Shown here one piece after another: positions 24,194-29,861 of a stretch of 38,406 nucleotides of DNA. Both the position numbers and the translations under genes were made by a program. The DNA lies in the IMG/VR virus record IMGVR_UViG_3300028030_000035, positions 1 to 38,406 of that record. The stretch is one strand, 5' to 3'. The first letter of the stretch is position 1, and each line of letters begins with the position of its first letter. The stretch comes from a virus. A model generated the notes under the pieces. The model did no database searches and was not told the origin of the DNA. It worked only from the letters and a program-made list of their open reading frames with translations.

Positions 24194-24729
24194 CTCTCTA
24201 CCTCTTGTTTGTTAATAATGTTATTTATTTTGTTTTGAGCTTTCTCAAATTTATCGGTTTTAATTAAGCCACTAATAAGAGCAAACTCAGTGCTGGTAAT
24301 TTTATTTTTAATTGTGCCAAGTAACTTATATAAATTTGCAATTGTTTGCTTACGTTCATTTGCTTGTCTTATATTTTCTTTTCTACGTTCATTACCAGCA
24401 AGGGCAGCAGTTTTTAATTTAATTTGTGCATAATGGTCTTGTAGCTTTTTATCCTTCATATTGCTAAATATTTTATAAAAATAAGCAAAGTGCATTTTTT
24501 CTGGTTGGTCGGCATAAAGAGCAAATTGCTCTAAAGCCTCACGGAAAATATTAAAAGCAGTTGTAGGTTTAAATCTTTTATCTTTAATACCAGCCACTAA
24601 TTTATTTTGCATATGTATATTGCAAGGCTTATTAGCATAATAATTATAAAAGAGAGTAACGTATTTAAATACTTCGCTATTGTTATTAAAGTTAATTTCT
24701 TCGTTTAATATTTTTGTTGGGTTAATCAT
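24190..24729 (-). CDS. Hypothetical helical protein (179 aa)
   Basis: A mostly helical protein with FRPTTAF-like and HYAQIKLKTAALAGNERRKE segments, charged and soluble, with no recognised family. It is translationally coupled to the lipoprotein (ATGA) and lies 13 bases after the ribbon-helix-helix gene, so the three form one transcription unit. Confidence 0.55.
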   Translation of the reverse strand: MINPTKILNEEINFNNNSEVFKYVTLFYNYYANKPCNIHMQNKLVAGIKDKRFKPTTAFNIFREALEQFALYADQPEKMHFAYFYKIFSNMKDKKLQDHYAQIKLKTAALAGNERRKENIRQANERKQTIANLYKLLGTIKNKITSTEFALISGLIKTDKFEKAQNKINNIINKQEVER

Positions 24730-24742
24730 AGTAAAGTTTCAA

Positions 24743-24940
24743 TTATTGCAAAAACCAATCCACGCCCTCAATTAGTTCTTTTACTGGCTCTAAGTTTATA
24801 TTATCTTTTTGTAATTTTTCTTTTATAGCTTCGTTAACAAAATCTGTTAAGTTTCTGTATTTACGTTGTTCCACAAGGTCCTTTATTATTTCAGTATAAA
24901 GAACTGGAGTGTTGAATAATATTTTTTCTTTAACTATCAT
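24743..24940 (-). CDS. Ribbon-helix-helix regulator (65 aa)
   Basis: A small CopG/Arc-type DNA-binding protein. The beta strand is followed by TEIIKDLVEQRKYRNLTDFV and NEAIKEKLQ, the usual two-helix pattern. Such proteins act as antitoxins or autoregulators. A perfect 16-bp palindrome lies four bases upstream of its start, supporting autoregulation. No toxin-like gene of known family follows, so the partner, if any, would be the 24190-24729 product. Confidence 0.7.
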   Translation of the reverse strand: MIVKEKILFNTPVLYTEIIKDLVEQRKYRNLTDFVNEAIKEKLQKDNINLEPVKELIEGVDWFLQ

Positions 24941-24944
24941 ATAT

Positions 24945-24960
24945 AAACGTATATACGTTT
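24945..24960. promoter_or_regulatory. Perfect palindromic operator of the ribbon-helix-helix gene
   Basis: AAACGTATATACGTTT is a perfect 16-bp palindrome lying 4 bases upstream of the start codon. The ACGTATATACGT core is typical of sites bound by ribbon-helix-helix dimers. Confidence 0.7.
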
Positions 24961-25025
24961 TAGTTTTACCACTTTGTTAAGTTATTGTTTTACTTACACT
25001 TTTAAGCCTATCTGGTTAGTAGGTA

Positions 25026-25147
25026 GTTATCCAGCACCAAAAAGCGGTGCTGGATAATGGCGGCGGCGATGCTATTCGCTTTTTGGTCTGGATAACCAAC
25101 GATTCAACCCTTCACGCTTGCGTGAGGGTTAATCGCCGCCGCCATTA
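25026..25147 (-). repeat. 122-bp repeat element, copy 1
   Basis: Begins GTTATCCAGCACC and ends GCCGCCGCCATTA on the plus strand; on the gene strand it starts with the TAA stop of the upstream cassette gene. It contains a 16-bp perfect inverted repeat (TAATGGCGGCGGCGAT and its complement), an attC-like hairpin (CGATTAACCC...GGGTTGAATCG) and a TTATCCAGCACC/GGTGCTGGATAA hairpin. This copy closes the array. Confidence 0.9.
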
Positions 25148-25477
25148 TACAACTGTTTCTGGAAATTTTATTAAATGTCCAATATGTCCAATCAATTCAT
25201 TAGTGTCCATTATTCCATCATATTCATCTGCAATTTGTTCATTAAATATATACTCAGCGTCTTTTCCAATGGCGTCCATCACGTCTTTAGTCGTTTTGTT
25301 GCTAATACTCACAGCCAATCCACCCCATCTACATCTAACATAAATCATTCTGCCGTCTTCAAGCCATCCCTCCCATTGTGATGGGCAAGCCTGGCAAGTT
25401 TGGTAAAATCGTTGTATAACCAACGGTTCGTTTTGACCACCTTTTACGCTCGCTTTTTTTGAGAGTTCTTGTTTCAT
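25145..25477 (-). CDS. Cassette gene 7, conserved hypothetical with attC-encoded N-terminus
   Basis: A 110-residue protein. Its ATG and ribosome binding site (AAGGAATAAC) lie inside the loop of attC6, and the R' half of that attC encodes GGQNEPLVI in frame. The conserved-looking part begins after R' with CQACPSQWEGWLEDGRMIYV and RCRWGGLAVSI. The two-cysteine plus WEG/DGR pattern resembles small cassette proteins I have seen but cannot name. The TAA stop is the R'' box, here extended by repeat copy 1. Function unknown. Confidence 0.6.
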   Translation of the reverse strand: MKQELSKKASVKGGQNEPLVIQRFYQTCQACPSQWEGWLEDGRMIYVRCRWGGLAVSISNKTTKDVMDAIGKDAEYIFNEQIADEYDGIMDTNELIGHIGHLIKFPETVV

Positions 25478-25543
25478 TTTAAGTTATTCCTTTTTTTTAT
25501 TTTTTAGTTCTACGGTGGCAACACAACCGCAAGTCCGTTATCC
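25414..25543 (-). repeat. attC6-like recombination site
   Basis: In gene orientation it runs from GGATAACGG (R'') through CGGTTGTGTTGCCACC, a loop with GAGCGTAA, then GGTGGTCAAAACGAACCG and TTGGTTATAC (R'). The arms are complementary with small bulges. It is closely related to attC2. The loop contains the start of cassette gene 7. Confidence 0.75.
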
Positions 25544-25658
25544 AGCACCAAAAAGCGGTGCTGGATAATGGCGGCGGCGATGCTATTCGCTTTTTGGTCT
25601 GGATAACCAACGATTCAACCCTTCACGCTTGCGTGAGGGTTAATCGCCGCCGCCATTA
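25537..25658 (-). repeat. 122-bp repeat element, copy 2
   Basis: Identical to copy 1 over the full 122 positions. It supplies the TAA stop of cassette gene 6 and abuts the R'' box of attC6. Confidence 0.9.
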
Positions 25659-25991
25659 GGTGGAAAATTTTTCTGTAAATCCCTTAATACCTTCTTCTGT
25701 CCCCCACACATAAAACCCATCTTCATTATATTCCTCATATTTTGGTGGGTTACTTATTCTAATTGGCTCACTTTTAGGATTAAAGTCTCCTAATGTATCC
25801 AAGCTACCTCTCCACATAGTTCTTACACTTCCCAATACACCAACTGGAGAAGCCATTATTACCAATTTACGTTCGTTTTTTGGCACATCTAAATCATCAC
25901 ATCCTACATCCTCACCATAAATTAAAGTAACAGAATAATTTCCAGCTTGTTTAACTTCTTCTAATTTTTCAAGTAACATTTCTTTCTCCAT
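25656..25991 (-). CDS. Cassette gene 6, hypothetical protein (111 aa)
   Basis: A 111-residue soluble protein with TLIYGEDVGCDDLDVPKNER, RKLVIMASPVGVLGSV and a C-terminal GFYVWGTEEGIKGFTEKFST. The start follows GGAGAAAGAAATG-like spacing after R' of attC5. The TAA stop is the first codon of repeat copy 2 and once formed the R'' box. No family is recognised. Confidence 0.6.
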   Translation of the reverse strand: MEKEMLLEKLEEVKQAGNYSVTLIYGEDVGCDDLDVPKNERKLVIMASPVGVLGSVRTMWRGSLDTLGDFNPKSEPIRISNPPKYEEYNEDGFYVWGTEEGIKGFTEKFST

Positions 25992-26014
25992 TTTTATTTA
26001 TTTTTAAATCATCC

Positions 26015-26102
26015 ACCTAACAACTCACGCAAGCCGACCGATATTACGCTTTGGCTAATTTCAATATTCCATCTCGGACGGCTTCGTTCGAGTCCGTTAT
26101 CC
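26015..26102 (-). repeat. attC5, the most classical site
   Basis: In gene orientation GGATAACGGACTCGAACGAA and GCCGTCCGAG (R'', L''), then a short loop with AAGCGTAA, then ATCGGTCGGCTTGCGTGAGT (L') and GTTAGGT (R', an exact GTTRRRY). About 88 bp, near the usual attC size. The GACTCGAACGAAGCCG arm pairs with CGGCTTGCGTGAGTT with unpaired bases. Confidence 0.85.
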
Positions 26103-26213
26103 AGCACCAAAAAGCGGTGCTGGATAATGGCGGCGGCGATGCTATTCGCTTTTTGGTCTGGATAACCAACGATTCAACCCTTCACGCTTGCGTGAGGGTT
26201 AATCGCCGCCGCC
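26096..26213 (-). repeat. 118-bp repeat element, copy 3 with divergent edge
   Basis: Identical to the others over 118 bases but ends in GATCC followed by GTTATAC instead of ATTA. The original R'' (GTATAAC, 26219-26225) is intact next to it, so TAACGGA-like sequences stand on both sides of this copy. This gives the best view of an insertion boundary. Confidence 0.9.
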
Positions 26214-26219
26214 GATCCG

Positions 26220-26441
26220 TTATACATGTTTGGCGTTGGCACTCTCGATAACCTTCAATATTCCGAATCTATCATACAGCTTTGTCATTCGACCGCCCCC
26301 ATATTGCAATGCTTTCACTATCCTACCCATTTCATCAACTAATAGTTTGTTCTGTTTCCTCCAATCACCTTCCAGTAATACTGCTTCATCAAATGTGAAA
26401 TCTTCTTCTCTCACCATTCGCAATTCATTAATATTTCTCAT
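26220..26441 (-). CDS. Cassette gene 5, hypothetical protein (73 aa)
   Basis: The start at 26441 (MRNINELRMV) follows GGAGGATTAAA. The product is a short alpha-rich protein (DEAVLLEGDWRKQNKLLVDE) with a basic C-terminus. The frame is open upstream through the R' box of attC4 (LVIRLLAW). The stop is in the intact R'' GTATAAC. No family is recognised. Confidence 0.55.
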   Translation of the reverse strand: MRNINELRMVREEDFTFDEAVLLEGDWRKQNKLLVDEMGRIVKALQYGGGRMTKLYDRFGILKVIESANAKHV

Positions 26442-26464
26442 TTTAATCCTCCACGCCAATAAAC

Positions 26465-26582
26465 GTATAACCAATCGCACAAAACGACAAGTTTTACGCT
26501 TGGCTTTTTAGTTTATTATTTAGTTAGTTTATCAATCATTTTTGCATCTTAAACTTGCGTTTTAGCTCCAATGCCGTTATCC
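26465..26582 (-). repeat. attC4-like site
   Basis: In gene orientation GGATAACGGCATTGGAGCTA with AAAACGCAAGTTT, loop with CAAGCGTAA, then AACTTGTCGTTTTGTGCGAT and TGGTTATAC. The arms pair with bulges. 118 bp. Confidence 0.75.
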
Positions 26583-26697
26583 AGCACCAAAAAGCGGTGC
26601 TGGATAATGGCGGCGGCGATGCTATTCGCTTTTTGGTCTGGATAACCAACGATTCAACCCTTCACGCTTGCGTGAGGGTTAATCGCCGCCGCCATTA
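26576..26697 (-). repeat. 122-bp repeat element, copy 4
   Basis: Identical to copy 1 over 122 bases. It forms the TAA stop of cassette gene 4 (codons GGC TAA TGG) and adjoins R'' of attC4. Confidence 0.9.
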
Positions 26698-27033
26698 GCC
26701 ATTTTTACTTGCTAAAAATTTTATTGTCATTTCTATAATATTATCATCATTTGTGCCGTATACACATTTGCCACTATCTGCATATCCTGGTTCAACAACA
26801 TTATACCCCACTTGGGTTGCAATATGCTCCTTAACTTCCGCAAGTAAAAAATCTTTAGTAGTAGCCCTATTAGGCTCTTTTTTGTGGCTAACAATCGCTG
26901 TATTTGAATTGCTAATGTGTTTGTTTATATCACGTCTTAACTCAATTAAGTTTTCTTTTGTCGGTTCAATGTTAAATGTAAGCCACGCTTCTATTTCTTC
27001 TAAAAATTGTCTATCTGTTTCAAAGTTTCTCAT
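26695..27033 (-). CDS. Cassette gene 4, hypothetical protein (112 aa)
   Basis: The start at 27033 (MRNFETDRQF) has AAAAGGAGATTAAAA before it. The N-terminal half is helical and charged (FLEEIEAWLTFNIEPTKENL), the middle basic, and the C-terminal part has CVYGTNDDNIIEMTIKFLAS. The segment upstream contains only the first half of an attC (GTATAACGG at 27077 and a GCGTAA motif), so gene 3 and gene 4 may now move as one cassette. No family is recognised. Confidence 0.55.
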   Translation of the reverse strand: MRNFETDRQFLEEIEAWLTFNIEPTKENLIELRRDINKHISNSNTAIVSHKKEPNRATTKDFLLAEVKEHIATQVGYNVVEPGYADSGKCVYGTNDDNIIEMTIKFLASKNG

Positions 27034-27083
27034 TTTTAATCTCCTTTTATTTACGCAATCAAATAAACTCAAATCCGTTATAC
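27034..27083 (-). repeat. Truncated attC3 remnant
   Basis: The R'' box GTATAACGGATTTG follows the stop of gene 3 and a GATTGCGTAAAT motif is kept, but the L' and R' half is missing and the next gene's ribosome binding site follows at once. A deletion has fused two cassettes. Confidence 0.6.
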
Positions 27084-27359
27084 TGCTTTAACCTTTGCAT
27101 AAAAAGAGGGATATTCGCACCCTTCTTTTGTTATTTCAAAAGAATCATGTTCCAATACTACGTCCCAGCATCCTGATCTGTGGCTGTAATTAACTCTATG
27201 TATTTCTGCTCCAGCTGGTATATTTGTAATTTTTACTTTGTTGGAAAACAACCCTATTAAGTCCATATCTCCAAGAGATAATATTTTACGCCGTATAACC
27301 AACGGTTCGTTTTGACCACTTTTACGCTTGTTTGTTTTCCTTTCTACTAAATCTTTCAT
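27078..27359 (-). CDS. Cassette gene 3, hypothetical with attC-encoded N-terminus
   Basis: The ATG at 27359 with TTAGGAGTAAC upstream lies in the loop of attC2. The first 24 or so residues, MKDLVERKTNKRKSGQNEPL and VIRR, are therefore encoded by that attC. The rest (LSLGDMDLIGLFSNKVKITN, IPAGAEIHRVNYSHRSGCWD) is a beta-rich protein of the kind DSFEITKEG often seen in small phage or cassette proteins. Function unknown. SGQNEPLVIRR matches GGQNEPLVIQR of cassette gene 7. Confidence 0.6.
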   Translation of the reverse strand: MKDLVERKTNKRKSGQNEPLVIRRKILSLGDMDLIGLFSNKVKITNIPAGAEIHRVNYSHRSGCWDVVLEHDSFEITKEGCEYPSFYAKVKAV

Positions 27360-27423
27360 AATTTTTGTTACTCCTAAATTGTTTAATTTTATCAGTGGCA
27401 ACACAACCGTATTGCCGTTATAA
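27293..27423 (-). repeat. attC2-like site
   Basis: In gene orientation TTATAACGGCAATACGGTTG with TGTTGCCACTG, loop with AAGCGTAA, then AGTGGTCAAAACGAACCG and TTGGTTATAC. The arms CGGTTGTGTTGCCACT and AGTGGTCAAAACGAACCG pair with two unpaired bases. No repeat element is inserted here, so this shows the original R''. Confidence 0.8.
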
Positions 27424-27711
27424 AGCATTTATTAAATTACTTTGGTAAAACTGTCTAACATTCTTATTCTTTTTGGGTTTGCCGTCTTTTTTTAATTCAA
27501 GGCATCTATAAAGGCATTCGCCATAATTTCCGAAAGCACCACTTATTGCGGTTATCTCCTCAATTTTGCCTTTCCCAATATGGTCTTCTATCACATCATT
27601 AACCTTATATTTGTTATTGCTCATAGCATATTTGTATTTGAGCTGTTTTATGGCTTTATTTTTAGCATCATTTATTTCTTTAATTTTGTTATCAAATTTT
27701 TCTTTGGTCAT
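27418..27711 (-). CDS. Cassette gene 2, hypothetical basic protein (97 aa)
   Basis: The start at 27711 (MTKEKFDNKI) follows GGGAGTTGAAA. The N-terminal part is a charged helix (IKEINDAKNKAIKQLKYKYA), then a small beta part (VIEDHIGKGKIEEITAISGA) that resembles a KOW/SH3-like turn, and GNYGECLYRCLELKKDG. The TAA stop lies in the R'' box TTATAAC of attC2. Function unknown. Confidence 0.55.
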   Translation of the reverse strand: MTKEKFDNKIKEINDAKNKAIKQLKYKYAMSNNKYKVNDVIEDHIGKGKIEEITAISGAFGNYGECLYRCLELKKDGKPKKNKNVRQFYQSNLINAL

Positions 27712-27734
27712 TTTCAACTCCCATTTAATAATCT

Positions 27735-27860
27735 TTATAACCAGCAACTGCACTTGACCGATTATACGCTTAGGCTATTTTGTTTTATGTTTTGTTAATT
27801 AAATTCATTTTATCTATCTTGCATTTTAACATCGGCAAGTAAGTTGCATTGCCGTTATCC
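27735..27860 (-). repeat. attC1-like site
   Basis: In gene orientation GGATAACGGCAATGCAACTT and ACTTGCCGATG, long AT-rich loop with AAGCGTATAA, then ATCGGTCAAGTGCAGTTGCT and GGTTATAA. The outer arms pair well (GCAATGCAACTTACTTGCCGA with TCGGTCAAGTGCAGTTGC). 126 bp. Confidence 0.75.
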
Positions 27861-27974
27861 AGCACCAAAAAGCGGTGCTGGATAATGGCGGCGGCGATGC
27901 TATTCGCTTTTTGGTCTGGATAACCAACGATTCAACCCTTCACGCTTGCGTGAGGGTTAATCGCCGCCGCCATT
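27854..27974 (-). repeat. Repeat element, copy 5
   Basis: Identical over at least 118 bases. It is followed by ATTTTAG instead of ATTA, so it joins a differing flank (CTAAAATGG on the gene strand) 18 bases after the stop of cassette gene 1. Confidence 0.9.
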
Positions 27975-27991
27975 TTAGTTGTGTTTTGTGA

Positions 27992-28183
27992 TTATGACAC
28001 TATTTCTTCCAAAGTCAGTAATAGTTCTTTTATTTGTTCTATTTCCAAATGGGTAGTGATACAGACTCTTTCATCTTCTATTGTATCGTATGTTTCAACA
28101 TCAACCCCACCATTCGCACTCTCAACACTCATTATCACTATACCTTTTTTATCTACAATGCTACCTCTTATTTTGTTATCCAT
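27992..28183 (-). CDS. Cassette gene 1, hypothetical protein (63 aa)
   Basis: The start at 28183 (MDNKIRGSIV) is preceded by GGTGGGAGATAAA. The product is a short acidic protein with DKKGIVIMSVESANGGVDVE and a C-terminal helix (HLEIEQIKELLLTLEEI). No family is recognised. It is the first cassette of the array, next to the attC0-like site. Confidence 0.55.
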   Translation of the reverse strand: MDNKIRGSIVDKKGIVIMSVESANGGVDVETYDTIEDERVCITTHLEIEQIKELLLTLEEIVS

Positions 28184-28272
28184 TTTATCTCCCACCACAA
28201 AAACTATTGTAGTTGTTAAATTGTAAATTATTTAATTGGTTTTCTTTCTCATTGCCTTCAAGTTTGTAATAA

Positions 28273-28332
28273 AACTAACAAGCAAATGTGCGGAATTAAA
28301 AATAAATCCGCACATTTGCACCTACGTTATCC
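28273..28332 (-). repeat. attC0-like site or strong hairpin at the array start
   Basis: In gene orientation GGATAACGTAGGTGCAAATG and TGCGGA, an AT-rich loop, then TCCGCACATTTGC and TTGTTAG. The 13-bp arms are perfect and flanked by TAAC and GTTA. It is shorter (60 bp) and lacks the GCGTAA motif, so it could be only a terminator hairpin. Its position in front of the first cassette favours a site. Confidence 0.5.
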
Positions 28333-28371
28333 ACTCCACAACCCTTTTCCCGCCATCGGGAAGATGGTCTA

Positions 28372-29007
28372 TCAGCTTTCAACCAACTTTATCCTACCCA
28401 AATTCTTTTTAACAACTACATGATTAGAACCATTTAATACTTTTATTAAATTATCTACTTTAACTCTACTTGGTTCTGGAAGATTATTATTGCCACTATC
28501 TGCACCAATGTTTATCCAACTTGCATCTGCAATAGTTATTAAATTCATTAGCTCTAATAAGTCAAAATCCAATATTGGCTCAATGGTAATAAACTTTGGG
28601 TTTGTAATATTAGTCATTGCTTTTGCCCTACTTAAAGGACTTGGAGAGTTGCTATAAATATTCTTATAGTCTCTATTGCTTTCAATGGTTGTGCCTAATG
28701 TAAATCTATCATCCAAATCAAATTCTGAAAATCTGCTAGGATTTTTTGTTTGTAGCAAATATTTATTGTCAAACTTTTTGCAATAATCTAAAACTTTATT
28801 TATCCAATTAGAGCTAACGTTCTCTGCAAACATATCGTTTGAGCTGCCAACAAATATAAAATTACCACTTCCTAAATCTGTGTTCAATTCTTTTTCATCA
28901 AAACGTATTGGGTTAAGTTTTCCCCATCGTTTCATGTAACAATAAGAGCAATTATGATAACACTCTCCTTTAATTACATTCCAAGTGTGAGTTATAAACT
29001 GATACAT
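28372..29007 (-). CDS. Radical SAM protein, phage Gp37/DUF5131-like
   Basis: The start at 29007 (MYQFITHTWN) has AAGGAAAT before it and is preferred over 29034. Cys16, Cys20 and Cys23 in GECYHNCSYCYMKRW form the CX3CX2C cluster-binding motif of radical SAM enzymes. HTWNVIKGECYHNC, FVGSSNDMFAE and ITIEPILDFD are typical of the DUF5131 (bacteriophage Gp37-type) family. The reaction is unknown. At 211 residues it is near the usual size. It is the gene just before the cassette array, and the hairpin TTCCCG-ATGG-CGGGAA (28347-28362) follows it. Confidence 0.8.
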   Translation of the reverse strand: MYQFITHTWNVIKGECYHNCSYCYMKRWGKLNPIRFDEKELNTDLGSGNFIFVGSSNDMFAENVSSNWINKVLDYCKKFDNKYLLQTKNPSRFSEFDLDDRFTLGTTIESNRDYKNIYSNSPSPLSRAKAMTNITNPKFITIEPILDFDLLELMNLITIADASWINIGADSGNNNLPEPSRVKVDNLIKVLNGSNHVVVKKNLGRIKLVES

Positions 29008-29047
29008 ATTTCCTTTTTGTTTGTTTAGTGGCATTCTATTTTCTCGC

Positions 29048-29521
29048 TTAATATTTACATCCGTTTGGGCAAATTGCTCTACCAGTTGTTGTATAGTTTA
29101 CCCAACTAAAGCATTTAGGACACAGACCTACAAAGTGCATAGCTTTAGTGTAGTAATATTTAGTTCTATATTTAATTTTTAATAGTATCATTTTTTTGCT
29201 TTTGGGTGTCGAAGTAAGATAATCCCACAGTTTGCCCGATGTAGATAAATCAACAATTTCATCGTCTTGTGTTACCATGCCATCTTTATATTTTCTGCCA
29301 AAATCTAATTCAAAACAGAAGTATTCTATATCGCATATCCCACCAGGATAAGTAGGGTATTCTGCTTGTAGTAATTTCATTATTTGATTGTTTATTAACG
29401 AGTTGTTGTAACTCTCTATAAAGCCTCCAAAAACTTTGTTAATATGTTTGGTATTGGCTTCATCTATTTTCTGTTGCTTTTCAATAACTTCTATTGTTTC
29501 TATAAATAATTCTTTTTCCAT
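29048..29521 (-). CDS. Hypothetical protein with C-terminal zinc ribbon (157 aa)
   Basis: An N-terminal helical part (FIETIEVIEKQQKIDEANTK), then GGICDIEYFCFELDFGRKYK and VDLSTSGKLWDYLTSTPK, a pattern I know from Bacteroidota phage proteins without a function. The C-terminus carries four cysteines (LCPKCFSWVNYTTTGRAICP and NGC), likely binding zinc. It lies 40 bases before the radical SAM gene in the same operon. Confidence 0.6.
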   Translation of the reverse strand: MEKELFIETIEVIEKQQKIDEANTKHINKVFGGFIESYNNSLINNQIMKLLQAEYPTYPGGICDIEYFCFELDFGRKYKDGMVTQDDEIVDLSTSGKLWDYLTSTPKSKKMILLKIKYRTKYYYTKAMHFVGLCPKCFSWVNYTTTGRAICPNGCKY

Positions 29522-29567
29522 TATGCACCATTGTTTTTAATTAGTGTTCTTAAATAATTTTCTCGCT

Positions 29568-29861
29568 TTACCCTTTATTAAGAGATGTTTCCATTTTCTC
29601 TTTTGCTTCTTCTAACAATGCACTAGTAATTCTTAGAGAGATTAAAAGTTTGTTAGTTTTTGCTTCCTGCAGAATTAGTGCATTTGCTTTTTCATCAATT
29701 GCCATACAGAGAGTATCTGTTTTACTCTTAAATAATGTGTAGTTACTACTATTACGTTTGTTCAAATGCGTAACTTCTTTTTGGTGTTTCCACTTCATTG
29801 TGTAGTAAGTGGCAACTATAGAAACAAAAATAAATGATGCTGCAATTGTGTAGTGAATCAT
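29568..29861 (-). CDS. Membrane-anchored coiled-coil protein (97 aa)
   Basis: One N-terminal transmembrane segment (IAASFIFVSIVATYYTM) is followed by a basic stretch (KWKHQKEVTHLNKR) and a helical, coiled-coil-like C-terminus (ITSALLEEAKEKMETSL). The topology suggests the N-terminus out and the main part in the cytoplasm. It overlaps the previous gene by four bases. No family is recognised. Confidence 0.55.
   Translation of the reverse strand: MIHYTIAASFIFVSIVATYYTMKWKHQKEVTHLNKRNSSNYTLFKSKTDTLCMAIDEKANALILQEAKTNKLLISLRITSALLEEAKEKMETSLNKG

Larger units (their letters stand above)
25026..28332 (-). mobile_element. Integron-type cassette array without integrase (CALIN-like)
   Basis: Seven short genes in one orientation are separated by sites with the plan of integron attC: an R'' box ending in TAAC at the gene stop, inverted L''/L' arms, an R' box beginning GTTA, and a loop containing the shared motif GCGTAA. 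The stop codon TAA is part of R'' in most cassettes. The arms differ between sites but pair internally. No tyrosine recombinase, attI or Pc promoter is visible. The array lies on the coding strand of the phage early operon. Five sites carry an identical 118-122 bp element. Confidence 0.75.

Noticed and set aside
25047-26251. Identical plus-strand ORFs starting MLDNGGGDAIRF in the repeat copies
   Set aside because: They come from translating the repeat itself on the strand opposite to the cassette genes; the frames diverge outside the repeat and no ribosome binding site is present.
25026-27974. CRISPR array
   Set aside because: The repeats are 118-122 bp and the intervals are 360-1160 bp with protein genes and attC-like sites; no cas genes are present.
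28347-28362. Intrinsic terminator after the radical SAM gene
   Set aside because: The hairpin TTCCCG-ATGG-CGGGAA is real but is followed by A and G, not a T-run, on the transcribed strand.
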